From the NCBI GenBank assembly GCA_023213395.1, contig CM041465.1:177017741-177081740 (forward strand): a DNA stretch of 64,000 nt, given 5' to 3'. Below are positions 34,361 to 48,123 of this stretch, piece after piece. The notes under the pieces are model-generated. The model saw only the letters and a program-made list of their open reading frames with translations, was not told the origin of the DNA and did not search any database. Numbering within the stretch: position 1 is the stretch's first letter; each line of letters opens with the position of its first letter. Origin of the DNA: Cycas panzhihuaensis. Taxonomy: Eukaryota; Cycadophyta. A program made the translations under genes and the position numbers.

Positions 34361-37300
34361 TATTTCCTGGTTACTGAGAATGGGTGCTTAGTAAGTCGTC
34401 TCAGGTGAGTATAGGCATGTTTCTATCCTTTTCCTTACTACTTCTATAGAAAGGTAAACCGAAGCATCCTTTTATTGCATGGTTGATTGATACATTTGAG
34501 TGATCATCTTGCATCCATTACTTAATCATAATGCTTGATACTCTTTCAACCCACGATGATCTGTGGCACAAGTGTCCCCATGGCACTCCATAACCCTCCT
34601 ATACACCTCCATGTTGTCCTAAGCATCACTCATCCTGTGTGATCCATCACACCCCCTTACCACATCGCAGCGCTTTGCACCCTGCTAAGTGTGATTGGTA
34701 CATATTTATTCCAGTTATCAGTTTCCTGGGAATCCCACCACTTTGGTACCCCATTCGGTTTAGGTCATCCTCTTTATATGACTATCCCCAACCACTTGAA
34801 CAGAGGGCCAGCCTCTCTTAAGCTTGGGGTACCCTCTTTTAGGGCTCCCAGTTATGCCCTTTTTGCCTTATTTTTACCTCTATCACCAGATCATAGCAAA
34901 TGTCATAGTACTGAGGTAAACTTCGCGATACCATAAAGTTTACCGTAGGGCGACTGTCACTTAATATTTTTTTAAATTTGCCATGGAAATTTTCACTTTT
35001 TTTGTGAAATTGCCATGTGGCTTTGACACCTCTTGAGCCCTACCCTAACCCTAATCATCCATTTAGCCTAGTGTTAGGTATAAAGCCCAAAAGAACTTTA
35101 TTTTCCACCTCTTCTTCCACCTACTCTCCTCTCTTATCCTTCTTTCACAAGCAGTTTTCTACAAGAATTCCCTGTAACACCAAAGTTTCCTATACTCCAG
35201 CCTGAGATCTACCCTCTCCAGCTTGGATCTGTGGTAGCAAGCTCTCTAACAAGCTTCTTCAAGCAAGGATTCACTCCAAGTTTTGCCTCCATGCCCTTTC
35301 AATAAGTTTTAGTAATTTGTCTCCAGGTTTCATTGCTCTCCCAAGGATCCACCTATAAGCACCTTAGATCTATTATTTCCTATTATTTTTAGGGGAAGAC
35401 CTGCCTCTAAACTAGTCCAGCTGGTATTATCTCATGTTTACTTCATTTCTTTCCTTTAACTTTTCTTAAAAGAGATTAGATCATTTAGAATATCTTTCTT
35501 TTTCTAGCTTTCTAATACATACAGGAGGCAATCCCTTCGTTCTTTTATTTTTGCCCAAATCATCTTCCTACCCTCCTAGTTTCTCTAAGGAAGCTATGGG
35601 AGAGGACCTTAAAGAGTGAGAGAAAGGAGTCAAGGTAGGATATGTACCTACTAGGCTTGCTCCTCAAGGGCAACCCCCTTCTCCTCTTTTCTCTCCTCCA
35701 CTTGTGCCTTTCTTGAGTTACCAGGTGGCTTTCAGAAGTAGGCATGTGCTAGATATCAGTGTATGTAGCCTCTTGTTGCACTATTTCTAGGCCTGAGTGC
35801 CTCCCTTGGGCATATTTTCCATCCTTGAGTAGTGTCTTATATCCACCTTGGGTCTTGCCTTGATTAACGTTGCAATTTATTGCACATAGTAATACTTGCA
35901 ATATAGACAATATTTGTAAACCTCATGTTGTTTGTCTCTCCTATTATTTATTGCCATTAGGCTATCCCAACCTATTATTTCCTATTCTTAGAGTCAGCAT
36001 GGAGGTGCACTTGTTAGAGGGTTAGCCATTCTGAGGCTAATGGTCCACATCCCTTGTCTTGTATTATTGGCTTTGAGGAGATTTGGAGTTGTTCTTTAGT
36101 TGGAAGTTTGCTTAACTTGAAGTACTTTAACTCACAATATTCTTAGCATTTTATAGCTACATGTATACATATATTTGCTTGGCACTCTAGCAACCCCTTG
36201 GAGAAGGGAAGAAAACCTTTGTGGTTGTAGATTTACCACGTCATTTGCGAAGAAGGATAAACTGCTACAATCTGAGTACATTTCTTTGCTTTCCTTTTCC
36301 TTCGTTATTTCAGCTTTTAGCATAGTTCCTTTTCCTTTACCTTTCTTGCTTTCTTCCTTTTTGTTTCAAGGAAGGTAAGAAAGCCCCTACACTACCCACA
36401 TGTTGGGAGAAGGAAAAGAAGAAGCAGGTGTGGTGCAAGACAGAAGCTTCATTTCAGTCGCATCATTTTTCTAGATACGTCGCCTCCCTTTTGTAGATCA
36501 TTTCTATGCTTCTCCTTTAAGTTTGCATGTTTGCATGAAAAGAATATAAAGGGAAAAGATAAAAGGGAACCAACTCGTACCATTCATTTGCATATACACA
36601 TTAGTTTGCACTTTAGGAAAGAGCACTCGATAGGAGATATTTCCTTTCCTCTTTCTATTTGATCACACACAACCCCCTATGGTTTGCATCATTGCCGTGC
36701 ATTTTGTGTGATAGATTAGTTTGTCTCTCTCTTCCCCTTCCCTTGTTTAAAATGAAAAAGAGAGTGAGGATTTATATTAGAGAGAAAATGAGAGAAAGTA
36801 TATCTATTATCTTTTATATATATACTTCTTCTATCTCTTATTTACATACATAACCGATTAGACATTGTTTCACTATTGCACATAGAAGGTAGATTCCTTT
36901 ATACATAGGGCAGTGGGAACTACTTCTACCATCATTCTCTGCTCCTCTAACACTCATTTTAGGTGGGTTAGTTCAAGCAGGATTCATCCTCTAAGACCTT
37001 CTCCTTTAACCCCATCATACCTATACCAACTTAATAACCTTAACACTCCCTCCTTTGGGTTGGTCTTGTATGAGAGGTGGTTACCCAATACCACCCTTAT
37101 GAGCGGGTACCTCCTGCCACTCACTTACATACATCCTATCTATATCCCCCTATCATCCATGAGGATCCGTTTCCTTGTTGGGTCTTGCCTTTCCCTTTCA
37201 TCCATCCAAGGGCGAGAAGACCCACATTTTGAGGTTACTCGAGAAACCGAGAATATCCCTCACTTGCACTACCCTCCAAAATCAAAGACTAAGTTACCTA

Positions 37301-37467
37301 GAGGAATTTGTGTGCCATTCATAGGTACCAAACCTATGTTTTAATGCATGAACACCCTATGTGGGTGCTTCCTTTCACTTGTTGGATTGACCCCTTTACC
37401 CTAGAGCTTTCTGTTGACTGACCTAATCCTAACCAGGTGTAGTTACCATCCTATAGATGTAATTCTA
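34361..37467 (+). repeat. Element H 3' LTR
   Basis: It aligns along its whole length with 19371-22456. Its ends are TA...TA instead of TG...CA, which fits transition damage. It is followed by gtgag, the partner of gtggg before the 5' LTR. The 143-codon frame of the 5' LTR is also open here (36913-37344). Confidence 0.9.
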
Positions 37468-37472
37468 GTGAG

Positions 37473-40400
37473 TTAGTGCTCTATTTTGTTGTAATCCTCT
37501 CGATGGTTTAGCATTAATTCCTCATGGATCAACTTGGTTTAAACTAGTAGTGTTGAGATTAGCATTTAATAAGATGTCATCGATGGATCGACATTGATTC
37601 CTCATGGATAGACTTAGTTTGGACTAGCAATGTTGAGATTAGCATCTAATAAGATATTATCAATGCCTTCCTAAGATTGTTTATAGATGTGTCATTTGAG
37701 TTGTTATAGTTATGGATCAATGGATCAACTCATAATGGTTCACTAATTCTAGATATCTCTTCCTATATCAACTTGGTTTGGATTAGTAGTATTGAGTTCA
37801 ATGTCTAATAAGATGTTATCAGTGCCTTCTTGGGATTGCTTTTAAATGTATACTCCTAATCATTTAGCTTCTTGAATACAAGTAATATTCTCCAGGTTGG
37901 TGTATAATCCTGCAAATCAATATTGATGACTAATCTATATTCCTTGATTAATACTTCATGTCTATGCTCAGTTGATCAACACTCTTTGTTCAATAATGTA
38001 GGTGATACCAATGATGGCATAGTGAAGATCTATAAGACATTCCTCCTATGGTTGTCAAGTGATCAACAAAGGTGGGTTGGCTATGGTCAAAGTGGATTGA
38101 GACTCTAAAGAGATGATTGGATGTGCTTTTTAATGTAAAAATGTGATCAGGATGAGATGGAGACCCATCAAAGAAGCTTATACCTTAACTGTGAATTGCA
38201 CAAGTGAGACAAGTCATTACCCATGGGGGTAGTGGATCCACTTAGATTAGACACCTTCATGATTGGTATAAGGAGCAATCAATTGTGATTAGATGTGTGG
38301 TCTTAATTAGATCGGTAGGATATAACTATTATTATTGTGAATAAGATTGGTTCATGAATCAATTGGTTTAAGTTGCATTAGGAAGTAGAATGGTTTTGGT
38401 TTTGATTGAAAGCTTTCTTAGTGATTCTCAAGATCAATTCTATTGGATTCTACCTAAGGTCTTTCTTCTCAAGATTTGATGTGCATGTTTCCTGGGGTAT
38501 GGTAGCCTTATGGTCTTTGGGATAGTGGAAAAGTATTCAATTTAGATTTGTCTATGTTTTACTAGAAGCTTTGGTATATAGTGCTTCCTTTTCAACACAT
38601 TAGACTTTGTGGTAGTCATTACACTAGCATGGACTATTATAGATAGGTTGTCATTGGTCCATACCATAATTAACAATATTTGTCACTAATAAGCAAGGGA
38701 ATAATCAAGGAATGATGAATAATTATATGTTCCTTCTAGATGACAATACTCAAGGTTTGTCGGCATAAGTGTTAACTATTAAGGACTTGTATTGTAATGT
38801 ATCAAACTTGGTGTGTTTATGGTACTAGTTGGTTAGCATATCTTGTCTAGTGAATTTTTATAGTGGTAATGGCAATGTTAATATAGCATGCCTACAATAT
38901 CACTAACTTGAAAGGGTGTGCTCGATTTTCCCAATTTTGATTTCAACATCTGATTGGTAACAACAAAATCTTAATGTTGTTTAGGATTCATTCCTAATAC
39001 TATGGTTAGTTTAGTTGGAAGAGGGTTGATTGTAGATTTTTTAATGTAAGAAAATGTGTTTTAGACTTTTTGGGACTATCATAGTATGTATCAGTTTCAC
39101 ACTTTCTAGGGGGTCAAAGTTATTGGTTGTAGTTGTCTCTAAAGTGAGTAAGGCTAGGTGCAAGTCTTGGGTGAATTTGGCAAAATAGATTTCCCTCTCA
39201 TATGGCATCATATGTTGAAGGGTCAACTCCATTTTACGGGGATTTTTCTTATAAAAAAATGGTATACCAAATATGAGTCTATTAATTTAGCAACTATATA
39301 CTGTGGTTACTGGATAAATTTGACATCATTTCATTTGAGGAGAGTTTTCAAAAAAAATGTAGAAAATTTGGAGAAGATTCTTTTAGGAAAGTCATAGTTA
39401 ATAAAAAACATTATAAGTTGTTTCAAATTTTGACTTAATCTAAGTCACAAATCAAAAGTTATGACATAATACATGAAACCAATGGGCTCTCAATACCATG
39501 GTTTTCTAATAAACCATAGGCAAATATACTTATTTAATCACATTCTAATAATACATTAGGATATTTTAACCATCTTTTGGCCATCAAGCTTTTGCCTCCA
39601 CGTTTTTGGTCTTTCCATCTCTCTCTTCTTTGTGCCTTTCTACAAGATTTTATTAGGTTTTTTTCTAGTGCTATTACAAACTTGTGTTGTGTTTAAAGAT
39701 TATGTTCCTTTCTTTTTCTCCCATGAGATGGTCTTATGAGAACTTTTTTGCAGTAATTTAGCTCTAATCACCTCCATTTACTTTTCCCATGTGTTTCTCT
39801 AATTCCATTGAATTTATTCCAATGATAAATTAATTTGTAGTTGTAAGCTTCAACATTTTCATGTTGATTTTCATGGTAATTTTCTTAGATCTATCTTAAA
39901 AAGTTTCTTTGGGTTTTCATCTTGAATTTTCTCACTTGATCCCTTGTTTGGCTTACTTGTTTTCTTACCATCAAATCTTATTGAATCTTTGTTATATTTC
40001 ATCATTCAATTGTGGTTGCATTGTCTCCCTCCTTATTTTAGAGCTTTTTAAGTCACTTTCTCTCTATTTCTGCATTGACTTTATTCCATTTATCTTAGTC
40101 TCACATCAAGGTAATCTCTCTTTTTTCTTGTTAATCTTGTTTATTGGATTGGTTTTTGAAACTTCTTATTGAATCTCTTAGCACAAAGTACACTCTCACT
40201 TGCCTATGTATCCCTTTGTCTTTTTTCTTTAATTTCTACCTCTTAATTTGCTCTTCTCATTTGAATTAATTCCAATAACCAAATTCTTAGCTTGGCTTGT
40301 GGATCAATCTCCCTTTCTCGTTGCTACCCTAGTTGGTATGCCTTTGTCTTACCCTTATAATCCCAATATTGAGCTAGAACTTCAAGGAGTGGAACTACCA

Positions 40401-42059
40401 TTATAACACAAATATGAGGTGTCACACTATAAGTACTTTATTATACATAAGTTGATTTAACATTATTTTTTTTCTAATTTTTTATACTTGTTTTATTATT
40501 AGTTTAATTTTGCATTATTTCCATTCATTGTTCTTGATTATCATATAGGTCAATAAAATATGCATTCATTTTTGTTTCCCATATTGTGTCATAAGGAGGT
40601 TTACTTAACACCTCCTTACATAACAAGTTTCTTGTACATATTTTTTTGCTTATACATAGCTTTTGAGTCGCTAAATGAAACTCAAAAAATAAAAGGATAA
40701 AAAAATGAAGATATGTACTTTACCTAACTCTCATAGTCTTTGATCAAGTATAAAAGGAATTATTTTTCCTTTTCATTAGAGGAAGACAAGTGTAAGAGCA
40801 TTTAAGCATCTAAAAGAATCTATTGGTTGCATGTGACTGTGAGTTTGCCATTTATTTTCTTGTTTGAGTTGTGTGTTTTATTTACTTATATTACTTGGTG
40901 TGTTTCAATTCCTAATATAGGTTGTTTAACATTCACATATAATTGAAAATACATACTAGTTACATTTTAAATTGTGTTGTTTAGTCCCTTGACTCAGAGG
41001 CCTAGGTTCCATTAAGTTAAAGAAGGGTTAGTTTTAATTAGACTCAAGCAAACAACAACTAATCATGTACCCAAGATAAGGTAATGCCTTTTATTATGTT
41101 TTGAATGAAGGCAATAGGAAATAAGTTATCTTGACTACATGCAATTAGTAGAACTGAGAGGCTCTTAATCAACTCATTGAGATTGGTTTCTTCTTCTTAT
41201 ATTCACCTCTAAGGAATCTAAATTATCTAAAATTGGATGTGGGTGTCCTCCCCAATAGACCCATAAAAAGGTCTTTAATATAGGGTCTGATTCTTTTGTA
41301 TCTTACTCCTTTCCAGTCCTCTTATTCCTTTCTAGTTTAGTTCAACGTGGTTATCTTCAGTCAAGCGAGATAGGATAGATCGATCCTTTTGGAGGGAAGT
41401 TGAGTGTAGGGTAGGGCTTTAGGACTCAATGACATTAGGGTACATATGCTCTAGTAGCCCTCTTAGTTTTTTAGAGTTTATTATATATCATTTATCTCTT
41501 GTGAGAGGACTAGATAAATACATTAGCTTCCTGTTGCTTATTTCCTTTTAGTAAATTACATTTTTATCTTTTTTTTTATTTTAGAGTAGAGTGTTGTTTG
41601 ATATTATAGCTTCACTTAACTCTCGTAGATTATTGTCATGCCTATCCAACCTATGAACCCAAGTTGATGATGAGGATGAGACTATTATCTATGGAATCAC
41701 ATGTCAACATAGTTATTTCAGACACCCACACACTCATACACATTTTCCCTTCTTATCATTGTCCACCCATGAGTCCTTTAGGACTATTTGTGTCTTTCAT
41801 CCTGTATACCACTACTCACCACACATTAGTTTCCCCTTTGGCCTTATACCTCTCAGTTACATCCCCTCTCCCCATTGAGATGGCTTATGAGTTGAGATTT
41901 CTCATATCTCGACCCATATTCTAGAAATTTTGTTTAAGAGCCACCTTAGCATGCCTTACTTTACTCCTCTACTTTTACATCCCCTCTCTTTGTCAAAGGG
42001 CTAGTGAGGGTGATCCTCAAATCATAACATATAACTTCTACCTAACCTACTATTAGACT
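37473..42059. other. Sequence with no recognised gene
   Basis: Apart from the repeats at 37511-37850 this AT-rich stretch shows no protein family. ORFs of 60-87 codons (for example 39909-40172 and 41664-41924) are low-complexity and probably chance. It continues the DNA into which H inserted. Confidence 0.5.
37511..37850 (+). repeat. Three diverged direct repeats
   Basis: Units of about 80 bp start near 37511, 37591 and 37752. They share aacttggttt, tagta-tgttgagatt and taataagat-ttatc. The second and third extend further, into tgccttc-t-gattg. They do not look like coding sequence. Confidence 0.7.
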
Positions 42060-42352
42060 TTGTTGATTTATCTTGTAAACTCTTCTGCAACTAGGTTTCC
42101 TCCTATATCTTTTAGTAATGAAATTAAATGAATAACAACTTGAGAATTTCTCTGACATATAATATGAAATGGTGATCTCCTATTGAATCAATTCATGCTT
42201 GAATTATATGCAAACTTGTCATGAGATATGACCAAATCCAACTCCTTGGAATAATCCCCTACTAAAATTTGCAATAGATCTCCCAAACTTCTATTTATAA
42301 CCTCTATTTTTCTATCAATTTGTAAATTGTTACCCATTCAAGGTGTAACACT
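42060..42352 (-). pseudogene. Ty3/gypsy integrase fragment
   Basis: On the minus strand, starting near 42352, the frame reads LQIDRKIEVINRSLGDLL, then FAYNSSMN-stop-FNRRSPFHII and LVAEEFTR. This matches the end of gypsy integrase cores (HPQTDGQTEVVNRSLGNLL type), including the catalytic Glu. The start is abrupt and no RT, LTR or Gag belonging to it was found nearby. It is a truncated relic of a lineage close to chromoviruses. Confidence 0.75.
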
Positions 42353-44930
42353 AAAAATATCAAAGTAAGAATTACAAACGATGGTGTTGGATTGTTGGGT
42401 TGAAAATTCAAAAAGGGAGTCTCATGCAGCAAGGAATAAGTTGCAAGATCCCCAAGTTATAAGAGAGAAAGGACAAAAAGGGAAAACATTTACATGAAGC
42501 TACCATAATATACTTTCTAGCAGAGGAAGTTTCTCGCGATCATATGGCGTTATTCTGAGGGGTTTATTGGAGAGAGGCAATCTTATGAGATAAACTTCTA
42601 GGCAGTTGACAATTTGTAGAAAAGGTTAGTTCCTCGCCTACAAATTGAGTGAAGTGGAAGACAACAAGCAAGCAAAATAAATGACTCACTGGAAATGCCA
42701 CTTGTTAGACATAAACTTATGAGAGTTACCTTATGGGAGAAGAAAGTTATGAACAAAGCAACTCGGTAGAACAAACTACTCATGGAATAGGAAGCCTATG
42801 GGGGGATAATCTGTGAGGAGGTGGATTTACAAGAATTGTAGAGAGCAAAAATAAAAGACAATATTCCACATCAAGTACCTTATGAATTATTTCCTCATAA
42901 GTTTCCATTTCTATAAATACAAATATAGAGTTGTAGCTATATTACTATATTAGTCAATAAAATAAAAGGGAAGCAAGCACTTGCATAGCATATATACCTA
43001 TAAAAGAATAATCCCATGACATGAGGCTCTTGCTATGAGACATTAACAAGATTAAATTTGAGTCATTGATCTTACGAGCGTAACGAAATCACTGGTATCA
43101 TTAACACGTAAATAAATGAGGTGACAAGTAGCCTATGAGAAGCATGTGCATGTTGGCAAGGCTAATAACTTGCAAGTCGACCATTGTATATGCCTTAATA
43201 CTCACATTCCATGTCATGATTAAATTTGATATGAAATGAGATTAAGGAATATTTACAAAGAATGTGGAGGGTGAAAGTAAAATTTCTATATAAAAACCTA
43301 GAAAGAGTGGCAAAAGGAGATTATTTTTTCTTCATCTAGTAGGTGTTGGTAAAGAAGAAACAACATGTAGCACATAACTCCACGTCTAGTCTAAAAGGTA
43401 TAGATGTTAACAAGTATAAGGCTTAGAGAGGCAATAGTTGATCATGGGAAATGAATTAGCTAAAAATCGGTTTGTACCTAACAAAATCAACTTAAATTGA
43501 GTTGGTACATACATAAAGAGGTTAACTTGCCCTTATACTCTACCTAAATTATAAAGTTTTGTGAGAATAAATCCAAATAGAATGGTTGGTTGTAATAAAA
43601 GTGGAGTAAGACAAAGGTCAATGAATTGCATTTTCCACTACAAATTGACCTTTTATCCATCTATATGGATCTAATAAGTAAACAACATCAATAATCAAAC
43701 ACTTAATTATTAGAACATAATTAGTATAACATGTATTCTAGGAAATTACAAATCAACATGCACATTCCTATTTTTCAAGAAGGCAAGAAGAATATTGAGT
43801 AACAACTAACACATTTTCTAATGTAATAGTTGTTTCGGTGCATAGCACTACAGATAGATCAACAATGATGGATCATGTAGGGAAATTGCATAAATGAACT
43901 TAAGCAAGAAGGAGACAAGGTTCTTCTCATTGTTCTTTCCAAACTCCACCTTGGGTGATTTTGGGAGGAGGTTTTCTTCTTGGCTCCACCTAAATAGAAT
44001 GTAGTCAAATATAGCTTAATACCTATCTTTTGTTGGTGTATTCTCTAAATTAGCAGGCATGGTGCTTCTAAAGAAATTTTTTTATCTTCTTCTTCTTTCT
44101 CTATAGATTTTCTCTTTCATCCTTCCCCTTAATTGTATGTAATTATGAAAAAGATTTTATATTCAATAAACTTAGAAATCTACACACACTTCATCTATAT
44201 ATGAACAACTATTGGAGGCTTGTCAGATTTTTCCTTCTAGTTTATATTAGGGAATTTTTTTGGATAGCAACTAGTAATTAGTTATTTTTTTATAATCAAG
44301 TTTTCTAGTGAATCAATATTCATATCATTGTAATGTAATTCATTTTCTAGGAATCAATAAGATGGATTTATTTGTCTTTAAACCTATTATGACAGGGTTA
44401 AGCGATTTGATGGTGAGGAGTTGTTTCACTTGAGGATTGGAAATGAATTATGCACTTGAGTTACTACATTTTAGAGTTTTCTCTCAATCTTCTTAAAGTT
44501 CATTATTAAAAATTATATGAATGTATGCTAGGTAATGCTAATTACATTGCATCATTTAATCTTTGGTTATCGAAGGCATGTAATTCTCTTTTATTTTTCT
44601 CTTGTGTATATCAATAAGAGGTTTTATGAGTGGCTAGAAATTTATGACTATCTACATGTCTATTATAATTTCAACATCTCTATTTTTTGTTCCTTTGCAC
44701 TCCTCTTTCTCATGTATCAGACTTAGTAAAAGGCTTCAAAAATGGCTAGCAATTTACAACTACTTAGAAATTTGGTATTGGATCGATGTACTTGTTTTGT
44801 GTGATCAACCTTCTCCACATGATAGTAGGTTAGCAGGAGATTAAGGTTAGTGGGAGTAAAGGCTAATGTTAAGGAAATTAAATAATAAGGAAACAGGGGA
44901 TTGGTCATCTTAAAGGAAGGAATATAATAA
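42353..44930. other. Sequence with no recognised gene
   Basis: AT-rich. Two similar 32-bp phrases around atggctag-aattta-actac occur near 44625 and 44735. Nothing else could be supported. Confidence 0.5.
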
Positions 44931-45213
44931 TGTGGGGAGTTAGTGCTATATACACCCTACTCTATTGTAAAGAAATCATGTTATATTGAGTTATATTAAC
45001 AAATGTTCTTTAATGTTAGAATAGTATTTTCTCTATGATAGTACCTTAAGTTGTATAGCTAATTAATGAGGGTTATGTGCCATTCCCTCTTTTTTATAAG
45101 ATTGATAAGTGGCTTATATGTAGTTAGTGGTTACTAAACATTCCTTATATTTATAAATAGATTCTCTTACATAATCAATGAGAATTCTTTAATTAGTAAT
45201 ATTTTCTCTTTCA
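44931..45213 (+). repeat. Probable 5' LTR of element F
   Basis: TGTGGGGAGTTAG to CTCTTTCA, about 283 bp, followed directly by tggtattgctca, a degenerate primer site. It lies about 730 bp before the Gag ATG of F. No 3' partner is present because F is cut by element E, so the call rests on position and TG/CA ends. Confidence 0.55.
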
Positions 45214-45945
45214 TGGTATTGCTCACTTAGTTAAGATTCTAAAGAGGAGTCTGTTAAAATTTTTGAGATAGCTTAGAGAAGGCAAAGTCTAATAGATTTT
45301 TCTCTAAAGAGATAGAAGGAGACTATTAGTATCAAATTGTTAGTGAGACAAGATTTTTATAAGATATAAACAAAGTAGGGGTAGAGCAAACAAGTGCACA
45401 GACTATACAAACCATATAGACCAAATTTTTCAAGGTGTTCAAAATCACTTGAAAATTTACCAACAAGTTCATTTCATCAAGGCCACCAACTTTCCCTAAA
45501 AGGTTGATTACAGATAAGCAGTTTTTCTAGTAGTTTTGTATCAAATCCAATGGGCACAAGTTTGAAACTTCCATTATATATTTCTTTCATTTTACTCTAA
45601 ATCTATGGGTAATACCTATTATAAATTCTTCCTCTAATTAATATGCTTCATTTGAGACCTATTTTAAAGAATTTCATTAAGGGTTTTTAAAATTACAAAC
45701 ATTTTTCTTCAAAAACCTTAGTCGCATGTCCTCCATTTTGAGTTAATTTCAAAGCAAACTATAGTAGATTTCTTTAAAATTTCTATATATTTAAGATCTT
45801 CATTCCAAAATATTTCATTTGCACCTATTTTTTCTTTAATTTATACAACTATACTTTTGTACAAAATTTCATACAACTGTACAATTACCCTAATATAAAA
45901 CTTGCAGAGCTTTTAGATAATTTTTATCTTCGCTTATTTTATGAG
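45214..45945 (+). other. Leader of element F
   Basis: AT-rich and non-coding, between the probable primer site and Gag. Confidence 0.5.
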
Positions 45946-46930
45946 ATGGCTTCCTCCACTCTTGCCTTGAATGAACAAGATAATATTGTTGTAATAAACT
46001 ATCATATCTAGAAGATTAAAATTGAGAGTCTCCTAAGAGTAAAAAGGTTTGGGATATAGCTATAGGATAGGAGAAAAGATCTATTAATGTTGTTGACCAA
46101 CCTGGCTAAGATTATAGAAACAACCTAGGTGAAATAATTTTAAAATTGTCTATTTTAGACTCCTTATTAGTGTATGTTGAAGGAATGAATTCCTGTGAAG
46201 AAATCTAGAAGTTATATGCCAACCATTATAGTAAAAAAATTGAAGTTAGAATCATAACTTTAAAATATGAACTATATAAACTCCACATAAGGGAGAAAGA
46301 AAATGTTTTAGAATTTATTAAAGTCACATCAATTAGAAATAATTTAATCAATACTCGATCAAACCTACCTGAGTTGGAACTTGTACATATGATTATAAAG
46401 AAGCTTCTAAAGCCATTTAATAATATGGTAAAATACATATCTAATACTAATCATACTATAACAATGTCTCTTAAAATATTAGTAGGTCTTCTGCTCAGGC
46501 AAGAACAAAGAAATAAGATATATGAGGAAGAGATAGAAATTGAAGAAGGTTTTTTATCTAACTTAGTCTTGGTACAAAAGGACAAGGACAACCTTCTTTT
46601 AGAGGTCAAAGCCAGTCACTTGACACAAGAAATTAGCTTAAAGGAAGGTGGCAATATAAGAGAGGCAAAGGAAGGTTATCTCCATCAAGAGACTCCAAAG
46701 TTTATTTTAATTGTGGTAGACTAGGATAGTTCTCAAGTAGTTATAGAGCTTTTGATGTATGTTATTATTATGGACAAAGAGGATATTATCCCTACCAGTG
46801 CTCTTAGAGGCAAGCTAAAATCTAGAGAGAGAAACGAACTATGGAAAACTATAACAAAGAACAAAGCAATATTGAAGAAGACAAGGAAGAAGAGGCAACC
46901 TTTATAATTACACTTGCTGCCTACAGCAAA
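45946..46930 (+). pseudogene. Element F gag (broken)
   Basis: It starts MASSTLALNEQDNIVV at ATG 45946. The frame is lost and regained several times. The stretch 46374-46724 (MELVHMIIKKLLKPFNNMVK) is open. Two zinc knuckles follow (about 46700-46810): FNCGRLG and CYYYGQRGYYPYQC. In the second, one Cys and the His have become Tyr. The family is copia. Confidence 0.7.
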
Positions 46931-47745
46931 GATGAAGATGCATGGTATATTGACTCTAGAGCATCTAGTCACATAATAGGACAAAGAGAATGATTTGAAT
47001 CTCTGAAGGCATACTCTCTTAATAAATCTATAGAATTAGAGAATAAATATCCCCTTAACATTCAAGGCATTGGAGTAATAGTAGTCAAAATTAAAGGAAA
47101 AGTGTTGAAAAATGGCAATGTTCTTTTATCCTAGGGCTAAAAAGAATCTACTCTCAATCTCCCAACTTAGGAAAAAAAAAGTTGAGAACCATCTTTGATA
47201 AAAATAGGTTCTTTGATGAAAATAGGTTCTATCATATCTTGGACATAAAAAAAGGATGAATTGTAATAGCTAAAGGCATAGAAAGCAATGATCTTTATAG
47301 ACTGCTTTCTAATCTTATTACTTCAAAAAATGATGTAAAAGCCTTTGTTATTTCAAATATTGATAATAACAAACTCTAGTATTTAAAGTATGGATATATC
47401 TTTTTTTATATATTTGAATTATTAAAAATTTCTAATATGATTGATGGGCTTACAAATATGACATTTCATTCCTTTATTTGTAAAGGTTGTCTGTTAGGTA
47501 AACAATACAAATTTCCACAAAGCAAATTAGAATTAATGCATTCTAAATTCTATGGACCTATTACCCCAAGCTCACTTAATGGAGCAAGATATTTTCTCAC
47601 ATTCATTGATGACTTTTCTAAAAATATTTGGGTATATTTTCTCTATAGAAAATTAGAGACATTTGATAAATCCAAAGAATTTAAAGCTAAAGTTGAACTA
47701 GAATGTGGCAATAAATTAAAATGTATCACATCTCATGATGGAGGT
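46931..47745 (+). pseudogene. Element F protease and first half of integrase
   Basis: The protease site is WYIDSRASSHI near 46943 (DSR for DSG). The pre-integrase region (FICKGCLLGKQYKFPQSK, 47470) keeps the CxxC of the zinc domain. The integrase core begins YGPITPSSLNGARYFLTFID, with Lys at the first catalytic Asp position. It reaches ITSHDGG, where the frame is cut by element G. Coding resumes at 53917. Confidence 0.8.
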
Positions 47746-48123
47746 TGTTAGGAATCCAACCCCTAACTTACCTTCTCTTATATTCTCTTATATCTTATAC
47801 TTCTTCTCTCTCTTATCTTCTCTTATATCTTCTATTTCTTCTACTTCTTCCCTATTCTTAATATCCCACATGCATAATTAGAAGGCTGTGTAGTAGTCAT
47901 TGAGCACTTTATATATTTATGTAATATCCCACATATATAAGAAGGAGGTTGTGTAGTGATCATAGAGCCACATATATATTTATGTAATCTTTAGAGTAAG
48001 GTATCTAAAATATCATTGTTATTGCATGTAATTGGGAGGTTTCCACCTTGAAAGGTATTGCAATACAAGTTCTCTTTTAGAGTTATTTATATGTTATGTT
48101 AGTATGCAATTGTTATTAAGGAA
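47746..48123 (+). repeat. Element G 5' LTR (3' end deleted)
   Basis: It begins TGTTAGGAATCC. The alignment with the 3' LTR holds to ttattaagga, after which the expected LTR end is missing and the primer site tggtattagagta (48124) follows at once. It contains a tandem duplication at 47860-47985. Confidence 0.88.
47860..47985 (+). repeat. Tandem 63-bp duplication in LTR G
   Basis: 47860-47922 and 47923-47985 both start aatatcccacat, share tgtgtagt and tagag/tgagc blocks, and end tatttatgt. The same pair is in the 3' LTR (53634-53697 and 53698-53760), so the duplication predates insertion. Confidence 0.8.

Noticed and set aside
39909-40172. 87-codon hydrophobic ORF
   Set aside because: T-rich sequence gives Phe/Leu/Ser-rich translations by chance; no start context or similarity.
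47746-48123. CRISPR-like array because of regularly repeated tcttatat phrases
   Set aside because: Pyrimidine-rich short repeats and one tandem duplication in an LTR. No uniform repeat with unique spacers, and the context is a plant retrotransposon.
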